A stretch of 64,000 nt of DNA, from assembly GCA_020073085.1 (NCBI GenBank), contig JAIQFV010000001.1, positions 496,001 to 560,000 of the forward strand, read 5' to 3'. The number at the start of each line of letters is the position of its first letter. The stretch's first letter is position 1. A program made the position numbers and the translations under genes. This document shows, one piece after another, positions 53,004 through 61,670 of this stretch. Below the pieces are notes generated by a model. It was not told the DNA's origin. It saw only the letters and a list, made by a program, of their open reading frames with translations, and did no database searches. This stretch comes from Terriglobia bacterium. GTDB lineage: Bacteria > Acidobacteriota > Terriglobia > JAIQFV01.

Positions 53004-53373
53004 GTGCTTCCCTCTGGACGGGATCAACCCTCAGGATGAGATGCGGCGATTTCAGGTGCACTCAACAAAAATGAACGTTTGTTTTTTAATAATTTTCTCG
53101 CTTCTTGTCAAGTCTTTTCTGAGCTTGTGAATTGTAGACACATCAAAGAGCCCTTCAGGACCTGAACCGGCGCGCGCGGGGACAGCTCAGGGCCGAGGGA
53201 GCCGCACCATGCTACGGCGTCGCTCCCCGCTGGGCTCTTCCCTCACACCGCCGGTGGCTGCCCTCCCCGGGGCTTCAGTCGTGGTCTGACGACGGCTATC
53301 GACGGCGGTCCTTGGCTGCCCACGACCGGCTGTGGTACCATCGCGCCGCAAAGGGAAAGGAATTGAAACCGCT
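53004..53373. other. divergent intergenic region between TetR gene and murA
   Basis: About 370 bases. The TetR-proximal half holds its promoter and an operator-like palindrome (53064-53111). The murA-proximal half is GC-rich with possible local hairpins; I see no clear promoter for murA. Confidence 0.5.
53064..53111 (-). promoter_or_regulatory. TetR promoter and candidate autoregulatory operator
   Basis: On the minus strand a perfect -35, TTGACA (53106-53111), is followed at about 16-17 bases by an AT-rich -10-like stretch. Just downstream lies a partial palindrome, AACAAACGTTC then ATTTTTGTT (53064-53083). The CGTTC-A-TTTTT part also occurs, as CGTTC-G-TTTT, in the operator upstream of the lipid operon. 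Confidence 0.5.
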
Positions 53374-54645
53374 ATGGATCAACTTCGGATTGGGGGTGGC
53401 ACTCCTCTTCGGGGGACGGTGACGATCGGTGGGGCGAAGAACGCCGCGCTTCCAGCCATGGCTGCGGCACTTCTGACTCCGGAAGAGGTCCGCCTCGAGA
53501 ATCTGCCTCACGTGTGGGACATTCGAACGCTCCGGCGGCTCCTCGAAGTCATGGGGGCTGAGATCTCCGCCCGCGAAGATCTGGCCGCCCACCGCTGTTC
53601 GATCCGCGCTGAACGACTCTCCTCCCTGGAAGCCCCCTACGACCTCGTCAAGACCATGCGCGCCTCCGTGCTCGTCCTGGGACCGCTGGTCGCCCGCTTT
53701 GGCCATGCCCGGGTCTCCTTGCCGGGAGGGTGTGCCATCGGCGCCCGGCCCATCGATCTGCATATCAAGGCGTTGCGGAAGCTCGGAGCCAGAATTTCCA
53801 CTTCTCACGGCTACGTGGTGGCCAAGGCCGACTCCCTGCATGGAGCGGACATCTATTTCGATAAAATCACCGTCACCGGGACCGAAAATATCATGATGGC
53901 GGCGACGCTGGCCAAAGGCAAGACCACCTTGCGGAATGTGGCGCGCGAGCCTGAAATTGTGGACCTAGCCGCTCTCTTGATCGCGATGGGGGCCCGGATT
54001 GAGGGCGCGGGAACAGACACGATCCTCATCGAAGGGGTCGAATCCCTCCACGGGGCCACCCACCAGATTATTCCGGATCGCATCGAAGCCGGCACTTTCC
54101 TGATCGCGGCCGCCATCACGGGAGGCGACGTGACCCTCCGCAATTGCAACGCTTCCCACCTGACCTCGGTGGTGGGAAAACTCATTGAAGCCGGGGTACG
54201 CATTGAGATCCCCGATTCCACCACCATCCATTACTGCAATCATACCTCGGTGCGGGCCGTGGATCTGACCACGTATGAGTATCCCGGCTTTGCCACCGAT
54301 CTGCAGGCCCAGTTCATGGCCCTGATGACGCAGGCTCAAGGCAGTTCCATCATCACGGAAACGATCTTTGAAAACCGCTTCCTGCATGCCTTGGAGCTCA
54401 TCCGGATGGGGGCCGATATTTCCATCGATGGCCGCCGCGCTATCGTTCGCGGACCAACCCCCTTGAGCGGCGCCAACGTGATCGCCTCCGATCTGCGCGC
54501 CTCTGCCTCCCTGGTGCTCGCTGCCCTCGCAGCCCAGGGAGAGACCGTGATCGACCGCATTTACCATCTTGACCGCGGTTATGAACAGATTGAGGAGAAA
54601 CTTTCCGCTTTGGGGGCAAAGGTAGAACGGTTGACAAGCGCTTAG
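53374..54645 (+). CDS. murA: UDP-N-acetylglucosamine 1-carboxyvinyltransferase
   Basis: First committed step of peptidoglycan synthesis: enolpyruvyl transfer to UDP-GlcNAc. 423 aa from the Met at 53374 ([27 protein letters not shown]); the frame begins at 53332. The catalytic Cys is present (C120 in [14 protein letters not shown]), so it should be sensitive to fosfomycin-type alkylation. Later signatures include [33 protein letters not shown] and [17 protein letters not shown]. It is a single gene between regulators on the other strand. Confidence 0.96.
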   Translation: MDQLRIGGGTPLRGTVTIGGAKNAALPAMAAALLTPEEVRLENLPHVWDIRTLRRLLEVMGAEISAREDLAAHRCSIRAERLSSLEAPYDLVKTMRASVLVLGPLVARFGHARVSLPGGCAIGARPIDLHIKALRKLGARISTSHGYVVAKADSLHGADIYFDKITVTGTENIMMAATLAKGKTTLRNVAREPEIVDLAALLIAMGARIEGAGTDTILIEGVESLHGATHQIIPDRIEAGTFLIAAAITGGDVTLRNCNASHLTSVVGKLIEAGVRIEIPDSTTIHYCNHTSVRAVDLTTYEYPGFATDLQAQFMALMTQAQGSSIITETIFENRFLHALELIRMGADISIDGRRAIVRGPTPLSGANVIASDLRASASLVLAALAAQGETVIDRIYHLDRGYEQIEEKLSALGAKVERLTSA

Positions 54646-54746
54646 CGCGTCCACTTGGGAGCACAAACGCAACTCCACCTCTCCAATTCTGGTGGATATC
54701 CCGGTGCTTCTTGTGTTTCCTTGGAGATGATTACAGATTCGGTCTT

Positions 54747-55547
54747 CTACAACGTACCGGCCTCGAGCGCCACCACGTGATCGCGCATCACGAATTCGTG
54801 GACGAGCGGATCGCGTGACGCAAAGAACTCGTCGCGTGTCCCGAGAAAATGGACGCGACCCTCCTCCAGAAGGACCACCCGCTCCGCCACTCGCCGGGTC
54901 AATTTCAAATCATGCGTGACCACGACCGCGGTCAATTTGTATTGATCATGGAGGCGTTGAATCAGCCGAGCGACGAGCTGCGATTGGATTGGATCGACCA
55001 TGGTGGTCGGCTCGTCATAGAGGATGGCCTCCGGCTCCGCTGCCAGGGCCCGGGCGATCGCGACACAGCGTTTATGGCCGGTGGACAGGTCCTTCGGGTA
55101 AAGGTCCACGAGATCCTCAAGGTCCACCATCTTCAAGAACCGGATGGCTTCGCGTCGCGTCTCCTCATCGCTGAGGGGATGTTTTTCATTCACGGCGAAG
55201 GTTACGTTTTCTGCAACCGACAGGGAATCAAATAAGCCTCCCGACTGGAACACCAGCGAGATACACCGTCGCAACGAGGTCAACTGCCGCTCATCCATGG
55301 CCACGATGTCCTGCCCCTTGACGTTGATCTTGCCCCGGTCGGGCTTCATGAATCCCACCATGTGCATCAGGGTCACACTCTTGCCCACCCCGCTGCGACC
55401 CAGGATCGCCAGGGTCTCCCCTTTGCGCAGGTCGAAGGACACGTCGATCAGGACCTTCTTTTCGTCGAAGGACTTGTAGACGTGCTCGAACTGTATGAAG
55501 GGGGTCTCGCCCTCAACCCTCAACATTGACTGATCCGTTTCACTCAT
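54747..55547 (-). CDS. MlaF-like ABC transporter ATP-binding protein
   Basis: 266-aa ATPase of the Mla/Ttg2/Mce-type phospholipid transport family. Walker A GRSGVGKS; Q-loop with the MlaF-like VFQSGGLFDSLSVAENV; Walker B AILYDEPTTMVDPI; H-loop VVVTHDLKL. The ABC signature is LSTGHKRCVAIARA where LSGGQ/LSGGM is usual. No MlaE permease or MCE-domain gene lies next to it, so partners must be elsewhere. Confidence 0.88.
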   Translation of the reverse strand: MSETDQSMLRVEGETPFIQFEHVYKSFDEKKVLIDVSFDLRKGETLAILGRSGVGKSVTLMHMVGFMKPDRGKINVKGQDIVAMDERQLTSLRRCISLVFQSGGLFDSLSVAENVTFAVNEKHPLSDEETRREAIRFLKMVDLEDLVDLYPKDLSTGHKRCVAIARALAAEPEAILYDEPTTMVDPIQSQLVARLIQRLHDQYKLTAVVVTHDLKLTRRVAERVVLLEEGRVHFLGTRDEFFASRDPLVHEFVMRDHVVALEAGTL

Positions 55548-55581
55548 GAGGATGCAACCGCGGCTATCCGGTCTCTTGGCC

Positions 55582-56190
55582 TCAACTTTCTTTTCTTGCA
55601 GCCAGCAGTTCTTCGGGAGTATTTACGTTTGTAAAAATCTTGAAATCAGGAGAGAAGTGCCTGATTTCACCCGTGCCGATGACCCGCAACTTCCCGAGGG
55701 AATCATAAAAAGAGCTCACCTTGTACCGCTTGGCCGCAATCGAGGATTCCACCGCGGGTAGGCAAGCCCGGGAATACACCGTGCAGAGCGGTTGGTATTC
55801 TCCTGACCCGTCCACCGGCACGGCGATGTCGGGCTTTTCGACCATGGCAGCGCCTACCAGATAGCGGAGAAATCTCTCCGTCATGAATGGCAAATCACAG
55901 GCAAGAAAAAGGGCGTACTCGTGCTTCGAGTGACGCAGCCCCGTGAGAATTCCCCCCAGGGGACCGCACGGCTCCACCGCGTCTTCAATGATCTCGACGT
56001 CCAGACCCAGACTGGCGTACCGCTCCTTCGGCCCTATCAATGTGCAGCTTTCGCACACCGATTTCAAAAGTCCCACCGAACGCGCCATCAAGGTTTGTCC
56101 GCTCACCTCGATCAAGGCCTTGTCTTCACCCATCCGGGAGCTTCTTCCACCGGCCAGCAGAAAGCCTGCTATGGGATAAATGGATGCCAT
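55582..56190 (-). CDS. mobA: molybdenum cofactor guanylyltransferase
   Basis: Transfers GMP to molybdopterin to make the bis-MGD cofactor. 202 aa from the Met at 56190, where homology begins (MASIYPIAGFLLAGGRSSRMGEDKALI); the frame is open to 56295. The LAGGRSSRMG-DK nucleotide-binding motif is intact, as are CGPLGGILTGL and FLACDLPFM (metal-binding DLP). It is in the same direction as the MlaF-like gene 34 bases downstream. It implies molybdoenzymes in this organism. Confidence 0.92.
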   Translation of the reverse strand: MASIYPIAGFLLAGGRSSRMGEDKALIEVSGQTLMARSVGLLKSVCESCTLIGPKERYASLGLDVEIIEDAVEPCGPLGGILTGLRHSKHEYALFLACDLPFMTERFLRYLVGAAMVEKPDIAVPVDGSGEYQPLCTVYSRACLPAVESSIAAKRYKVSSFYDSLGKLRVIGTGEIRHFSPDFKIFTNVNTPEELLAARKES

Positions 56191-56340
56191 CGTGCTATCC
56201 TCCGCAACCGTCCACATAGACCCGCGATCATGACCCCTTTTCGTCTCCGCTCGCCCATCGACCACGGGGTGGATTCCAACGCGTCTCGCGCCCAAAAATG
56301 ATCTATAATATGAGAGATTAAAACTGCGGGCACATAAACT

Positions 56341-56544
56341 ATGAACACGCTGATCAAAAAACTCAAATCATGTCGCTTTTCCAAGGCCGCCGAAGCCCCG
56401 AAGCGGGACGAACCCTTTCATGATACGCGTCACCACTGCGATCACCCGAAAATGCGGGTGGACTGGACCCTTGAGAAATGTGGTGACTGCACGGTCTACG
56501 AGCCCGTACCCAAACCCGATCCGTTGCACTCCTCGAAGCATTGA
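56341..56544 (+). CDS. small Cys/His-containing protein
   Basis: 67 aa, MNTLIKKLKSCRFSKAAEAPKR and later HHCDHPKMRVDWTLEKCGDCTVYEPV. The spaced Cys and His residues (HHCDH, CGDC) could bind metal. A TATAAT at about 56303-56308 lies in front of the gene, on the side divergent from mobA. Family not recognised. Confidence 0.42.
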   Translation: MNTLIKKLKSCRFSKAAEAPKRDEPFHDTRHHCDHPKMRVDWTLEKCGDCTVYEPVPKPDPLHSSKH

Positions 56545-56749
56545 GCATTCCCAGAAGTCTGAGGGCAACATCGTCGACTGGCCTCTCTGGCATGAACTCA
56601 ATTTGGGCTGCGAACGAGTTGTAGGGCCGGGATGCCGGTGCGCGTCCGATCAATTCAAGCCATCACCACTCTCGCGAGAGAGATCCTGGCGGGGAACCAT
56701 GCACGCCATGACCCTCGGATGGACAGCGCCCAGCCTGTTCGGTTCCAGG

Positions 56750-57958
56750 TCACGCCGCTGGCTTCAGGACAGTGCACACGGACGCGCAAATGGGTCCGCC
56801 GATGTTGAATGTGGCAGCGGCCTTCGCATTCTTCACCTGCAATTCCGCTGGAACCTTGCCGAGAAGTTGTTGCGCAGCCCAACCGACCATCGCCACGCCG
56901 GTCGCTCCGACCGGGTGACCCTTGGCGATGAGTCCGCCCGAAGTGTTGATCCCGCACTCCCCATCCACCCTCGCTTTGCCTTCGACCCAGTATTGGGCCC
57001 CTTTGCCATAGGCGGCCTTGCCGATCACTTCAGTCCCGATGGCGCCCATGACGGTGAAGCAATCATGAATCTCGGCCACGTTCACATCCGATGGAGTGAT
57101 CCGCGCCATGGCATAGGCTTTTCCCATCGCCGCGAAGGCACCCGCCGGCTTGAGAACATCACGCCCCTCTTTTTTGAGGGGATCCGTGGCTTGGGCGTAT
57201 CCGGCGATTTCAACGCAGCTTGAACGGGGGACGCCCAGTCTCTTCAGTCCTTCTTCAGTCGCCAGGATCATGGCCGCATAACCGTCTGTAATCTGGGAGC
57301 AGTCGTAGGTCTTCAACGGGAGACCCTCGACGACATAGCGGTTGATCCCTTCGATCTTCATGGCCTGATCCAGAGTTATCTGGACTCTCTGCATTTGGGC
57401 ATAGGGATTGTGCCTGGCGTTTCCATACTCATTCACCGCGATCTGGGCCAGGGCTTCCTCGCTGACCTGGTGAACCTTCATATAGCAGTGCATAACTTCC
57501 GCAAAGATGTGAGGAAAAATGAAAACCTTTCCCTCCCGCTCGTCAGGATGCGAAAAGTATCCCAGAACCTCCCCGATGAGCTTGCCATCCATTTTCCCTT
57601 CGGCATCGCGCATTTTTTCATACCCCACAGCGGCGCCCACTTCACCCAGTCCCAGTTGGAGCTTCTGGATGACCGAAAGAATCGCCTGACCACCGGTGGC
57701 ACAGGCGTTTTCGACCGCTTCGATCGGTTTTCCTTCCATTCCGGGGACGCTCGCCATCAGCCCGGCCAAGAGTCCCTGCTTGTTCAGCGAGAAATTACAG
57801 GCCGCGCCTATGGAGCCCACATCCAAGCTCGAGGCTTCCACCCCGATCGCCTGGCACACCCCCTCGACAGAATTCCTGACGATCTCAGGGACCGTCATGC
57901 CCATAAGCTTCCCGAACTTTGATTGATGGTACGCCGCAATGTAAATGGGTTTTAACAT
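56750..57958 (-). CDS. SCP2-type thiolase (acetyl-CoA acyltransferase-like)
   Basis: 402-aa thiolase-fold protein. The nucleophile Cys is in ENACATGGQAI, the two catalytic histidines in NVAEIHDCF and AKGHPVGATG. SCP2-type thiolases cleave or condense acyl-CoAs. It is the last gene of a minus-strand set with acyl-CoA ligase, KAS III-like and SDR genes. The combination suggests degradation or remodelling of an unusual fatty or branched acyl chain. Confidence 0.9.
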   Translation of the reverse strand: MLKPIYIAAYHQSKFGKLMGMTVPEIVRNSVEGVCQAIGVEASSLDVGSIGAACNFSLNKQGLLAGLMASVPGMEGKPIEAVENACATGGQAILSVIQKLQLGLGEVGAAVGYEKMRDAEGKMDGKLIGEVLGYFSHPDEREGKVFIFPHIFAEVMHCYMKVHQVSEEALAQIAVNEYGNARHNPYAQMQRVQITLDQAMKIEGINRYVVEGLPLKTYDCSQITDGYAAMILATEEGLKRLGVPRSSCVEIAGYAQATDPLKKEGRDVLKPAGAFAAMGKAYAMARITPSDVNVAEIHDCFTVMGAIGTEVIGKAAYGKGAQYWVEGKARVDGECGINTSGGLIAKGHPVGATGVAMVGWAAQQLLGKVPAELQVKNAKAAATFNIGGPICASVCTVLKPAA

Positions 57959-58090
57959 AATGCCTCACTCTCCTCGTTTTATTGACCAGAAACAATAATG
58001 AATGCCTCGCAGCCGTATTCTAGTCCAAATCCTCGAAAATCGTTAGATGCGCTTTGCCGCACACCCGTCGGCTCCAGTAATCCTTTGGCT

Positions 58091-59695
58091 TCAGTGGCCC
58101 AGCGATTTCCCATTTCTCTCGTGTAGATAGCGCTCCTGCAGTTCTGATTTCACGACCTTTCCATAAGGCGTACGAGGAAGCGTCTCCGTATAGATGAATT
58201 CCTTGGGAATTTTGTACTTCGCAAGGCGAGTTGCGAGAAAGCGGGACAACCCCTCGCTGGAGACGGCCCATCCCTCGCGAACGACCAGGAAGGCCACGCC
58301 GACCTCTCCCCAGGTGGGGTCAGGCACTCCGATCACCGCGGCATCCTTGATTTCAGGATGGAGAAGCAGTTCTCCTTCGATCTCAGCGGGATAGATATTG
58401 ACCCCGCCGCTGATGATCATGTCCTTCTTGCGGCCGGCGATGTAGAAGAACCCCTCCTCATCACACTTCACCAGATCGCTCGTATGGAACCACCCTTCCT
58501 TGTCGAGGGCTGCAGCCGTGGCATCGGGATTATTCCAATACCCCAGGCTCACGTGAGGGCCCCGAAGGAGCAGTTCCCCCACTTCCCCCGCAGGGGTGAT
58601 GCGCCCTTCCCCATCGACCAGTCTTGCCTCAGTCAACATCATCGGCTTACCAATGGAACCTGCCTTCCGGACCGACTCCTCGAGGGTCATCGAAAAGCAA
58701 TTCACTCCCACCTCAGTCAGGCCGTAACCTTGCTTGAAGATGACCCCCCGCTCCTGGTATGCGTCAATAATGTAGCGAGGCAACGGAGCTCCACCGCTTA
58801 TGAACCAGCGCACATGTGCGAGATCGATGTGTGAATACTCGGGGGCTTCCAATAACATTTTGAAAATGGTCGGGACCCCAAACACGACCGTACATTTCTC
58901 CTTTCCGATCGTCCGCCAGACCTCGGAGGCATCGAATCCACGGTGGAGGACGATGGTCCCCCCGATCACAAAAAGAGGAACCAGGAACACCCCCAGACCT
59001 CCAGCGTGATACAGTGGGGTGAAAATAGGCGCCACATCCTCCTCTCGAAGCTGCCAGGAAATTGCGGTGTTATAGCCATTCCAGGCCACCATACGATGCG
59101 GAATCATGACGCCTTTGGGTTGTCCGGTCGTGCCGCTGGTATACAGCAGGCAATAAAGGTCCTCCGGGTCGCAACGCGGTCCAACCCAACCAGAAGGCTC
59201 CAGGGTCTCGGTCGCCTTCCTGTAACTTGTATCCCCTGCATTCCGCGGTTCATCCAGGGAGATCCAATGCTTCAGGATTACTTTCCTTCGGAGTTGATCG
59301 ACCGTGTCTGAGAGATCTCCCCCGAAGAGGAAAGCACTCAATTCGCTCTCGCGAATGATGAATTCCAGCTCGTAAGGCGTAAGGTGCGTGTTGAGCGGAA
59401 CCAGAACGAGGCCTGTCTTCCCGGCGGCAAAGAAGGCCTCCAGAAACTCGACCCGATTGTGGGCCAGGATTCCCACCCGATCCCCCTTTTTCAATCCGCA
59501 CCCTTCGAGCAACAGCCGGCCGCAGCGAATTGATCGCTCATTCAACTCCCGGTAGGTGAATCGTTCTTGAGTCGGAACATACACTAGCGCTGTTTTCTCA
59601 GGGGTGAGACGAGACCGTTCTCCGAGGATATCAGCGGAAATCATAGACCACTTCAGACTCTTTTCACCGAATCCTGTTGAGGTGCGTTTATTCAA
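58091..59695 (-). CDS. acyl-CoA synthetase (AMP-forming ligase)
   Basis: 534-aa adenylate-forming enzyme that activates a carboxylic acid to its CoA ester. P-loop YTSGTTGQPKGVM; GYGLTEVGVNCFS; SYGYW-type hinge region HTSDLVKCDEEGFFYIAGRKKDMIISGG; the C-terminal catalytic Lys is in LPRTPYGKVVKSEL. The ATG overlaps the stop of the KAS III-like gene by four bases (ATGA), so translation is probably coupled. Medium/long-chain or aromatic acids are possible substrates. Confidence 0.93.
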   Translation of the reverse strand: MNKRTSTGFGEKSLKWSMISADILGERSRLTPEKTALVYVPTQERFTYRELNERSIRCGRLLLEGCGLKKGDRVGILAHNRVEFLEAFFAAGKTGLVLVPLNTHLTPYELEFIIRESELSAFLFGGDLSDTVDQLRRKVILKHWISLDEPRNAGDTSYRKATETLEPSGWVGPRCDPEDLYCLLYTSGTTGQPKGVMIPHRMVAWNGYNTAISWQLREEDVAPIFTPLYHAGGLGVFLVPLFVIGGTIVLHRGFDASEVWRTIGKEKCTVVFGVPTIFKMLLEAPEYSHIDLAHVRWFISGGAPLPRYIIDAYQERGVIFKQGYGLTEVGVNCFSMTLEESVRKAGSIGKPMMLTEARLVDGEGRITPAGEVGELLLRGPHVSLGYWNNPDATAAALDKEGWFHTSDLVKCDEEGFFYIAGRKKDMIISGGVNIYPAEIEGELLLHPEIKDAAVIGVPDPTWGEVGVAFLVVREGWAVSSEGLSRFLATRLAKYKIPKEFIYTETLPRTPYGKVVKSELQERYLHERNGKSLGH

Positions 59696-60684
59696 GTCAT
59701 TCGGATCGCTGTGGCCGCCTGATTGTAACCCACCCCCGAACCCACCAGGACCAGCAAATCCCCCGAGTGGATCTTGCCCTGCTCGAGGGCGTCATCCAGA
59801 GCCATCCCGATGCACGCGGAGCCGGTGTACCCAAATTTCTGCATGACCATGTGCGTCCGTTCCATCGGCAGCCCCAAATCCTTCATGACAAGCTCGATGG
59901 TGGGCTTGCGCACCTGCGTAAAGATAATGAAATCGATGTCCTCGATTTCAAACCCGCCGTTCTCCGCCAGACGACGAACGATCTTAGGCCAACCCTGATC
60001 GTTGATCTCCGGAGGATACCGATTGATCATGCGCACCTGTGTCCGGCCGGCACGGAGGGCGTCCTCATTGGCCGGCTCGAAGGTTCCACCCGAGTAGATG
60101 CCCCAGTAATTATGATACGACCCATCCGCATGAAACGCACTGGCGATAAATCCCGGGCGATCACCGGGCTCAACCACGGCGGCGCCGGCGCCATCTCCAT
60201 AAAAGAAGGTCATGGGGTCTTTTGGATCCGCCAGCTTGTGCATCAGATAAACACCGACGACGAGAACAGTCCGCAGGGAGGGATTGGCGGCGATCAGACC
60301 GGCCGCCGCGTTGAGCCCGGTGGGAAAGGAGGCACAGGCGCAACCGACGTCGAAAGTGCCCGCATTGACGGCGCCGAGCTTGTGCTGGAGAACAACGGAT
60401 GTGGAGGGAGTGATGTAATCCGGCGAGTCCGTTCCGAGAATAATCAGGTCCACCACTTCAGGCTTCCGATGTGCCCGCTCCAGGGCCTGCCGCGCCGCCG
60501 GCAGCGCAACATCGGAGGTGGTCCAGCCTTCCGGGGCATGCCAGCGCGTCAAAATCCCTGTTCCGGATTCCATCTTGTCGACGAAGTCGGGCACATGGGC
60601 CAACTGTTTTCGCAGGGTATCATTGCTCACCTCGATTTCGGGCAGAAAGCGTCCCGTCGAGACGATCGTTCCGTAACGGTTCAT
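59692..60684 (-). CDS. 3-oxoacyl-ACP synthase III-like condensing enzyme
   Basis: 330 aa from the Met at 60684 (MNRYGTIVSTGRFLPEIEVSND), with AAGGATG upstream. The open frame extends to 61197, but that part is the SDR gene in another frame. The nucleophile Cys is in DVGCACASFPTGLN. At the positions of the FabH His and Asn the sequence reads IFTQVRKP and FGYTGSACIGM, so the classical Cys-His-Asn triad is not kept. This points to a subfamily with altered chemistry, such as ketone or olefin precursor formation or plain acyl transfer. It lies between SDR and ligase genes. Confidence 0.88.
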   Translation of the reverse strand: MNRYGTIVSTGRFLPEIEVSNDTLRKQLAHVPDFVDKMESGTGILTRWHAPEGWTTSDVALPAARQALERAHRKPEVVDLIILGTDSPDYITPSTSVVLQHKLGAVNAGTFDVGCACASFPTGLNAAAGLIAANPSLRTVLVVGVYLMHKLADPKDPMTFFYGDGAGAAVVEPGDRPGFIASAFHADGSYHNYWGIYSGGTFEPANEDALRAGRTQVRMINRYPPEINDQGWPKIVRRLAENGGFEIEDIDFIIFTQVRKPTIELVMKDLGLPMERTHMVMQKFGYTGSACIGMALDDALEQGKIHSGDLLVLVGSGVGYNQAATAIRMT

Positions 60685-60722
60685 AAGAATCATCCTTTGT
60701 GTTGTGGCAAGAGAACGGGCTG

Positions 60723-61505
60723 CTAGGTTCCCAAGACAATTCCGCCATCGACCGACAGGATCGCTCCGTGGACGTACGTCGCCGCGTCCGAAGCGAGCCA
60801 GACGTAAGCATCGGCAATGTCGTTCGGCTCGCCCATTCGTCCCAGCGGTGTGTGTGAGACCATCGACTGGATCACCTTTTCCGGCATCGCCCTGACCATT
60901 TCCGTGGCAATGAATCCGGGGGCGATCGCATTGACGCGAATCTTGTAGCGCCCCAACTCCCGCGCCCAGGTCCGGGTCATGGCAATCACTCCCGCCTTGG
61001 TCGACGCATAATTCGTCTGGCCGAAGTTCCCGTACAACCCGACCACCGAGGAGGCATTCAAAATAACTCCCGAGCCCGCCTTGATCATATGGGGGATGAC
61101 CGCGCGGGTGCAAAGAAAGACCCCCTTGAGGTTCACCGCGATGACCGCATCGAAGGCCTGCTCGGTCATCGTCGAAGCCACCGCCCCCTCCTTCCATTTT
61201 ACAATCTGCGCATCACTGGTAATCCCGGCATTGTTGACAAGGACGTCGATCTTACCCCATCGTTCCACCACGTCTTGAACTGCGGCGTCCACACCTGTTG
61301 CATCGGTCACATCCACCCGGCGGAACAACGCCTCCCCTCCCGCTGATTTCAACTCTTCCAGCAGGGCTGCGGCAGCCGCCTCGCTCACATCCCATGCCGC
61401 GACCCGGCTTCCCTCCTGCGCAAAGCGACGGGCCGTCGCCCGCCCGATCCCCGCTGCTCCCCCTGTTACAATCACGACCTTGTTCCTGAGTCCCGTCTCT
61501 ATCAT
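60723..61505 (-). CDS. FabG-like short-chain dehydrogenase/reductase
   Basis: 260-aa SDR. Cofactor loop TGGAAGIGRATA; NNAG; catalytic Ser in NASSVVGLYG and YASTK (Tyr, Lys). Probably a 3-oxoacyl-(ACP or CoA) reductase or 3-hydroxyacyl dehydrogenase acting with the KAS III-like protein and thiolase. It is the first gene of the operon and has a TetR-style operator upstream. Confidence 0.93.
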   Translation of the reverse strand: MIETGLRNKVVIVTGGAAGIGRATARRFAQEGSRVAAWDVSEAAAAALLEELKSAGGEALFRRVDVTDATGVDAAVQDVVERWGKIDVLVNNAGITSDAQIVKWKEGAVASTMTEQAFDAVIAVNLKGVFLCTRAVIPHMIKAGSGVILNASSVVGLYGNFGQTNYASTKAGVIAMTRTWARELGRYKIRVNAIAPGFIATEMVRAMPEKVIQSMVSHTPLGRMGEPNDIADAYVWLASDAATYVHGAILSVDGGIVLGT

Positions 61506-61572
61506 GATGGCAGCCTCCTCCGTTCAACCCAACCTGTGAGAAACAGCCCTTCAACACCCCGGCAGAATTAAA

Positions 61573-61594
61573 AAAACGAACGCTCGATCGTTTT
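61573..61594 (-). promoter_or_regulatory. TetR-style operator upstream of the lipid operon
   Basis: AAAACGA (61573-61579) and TCGTTTT (61588-61594) form perfect 7-bp arms around 8 bases containing ACG-CTCG. It lies about 70-90 bases before the SDR start. Operators of acyl-CoA-responsive TetR proteins often have GAACG/CGTTC halves like this one. Confidence 0.5.
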
Positions 61595-61670
61595 GCACGG
61601 AAGAATTTAGCGCCGGGACCGGACCGCTGTCAACTGGATCGTGCCCGGTCTCACTTCGTTCCCTGGATGG

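Noticed and set aside
58020-58271. 83-aa ORF at the end of the acyl-CoA ligase gene
   Set aside because: Mostly overlaps the ligase C-terminus in another frame and lacks a ribosome binding site.
60694-61197. 170-residue extension of the KAS III-like frame
   Set aside because: It is an out-of-frame reading of the SDR gene, Gly/Arg/Asp-rich without family resemblance; the homologous start is at 60684.
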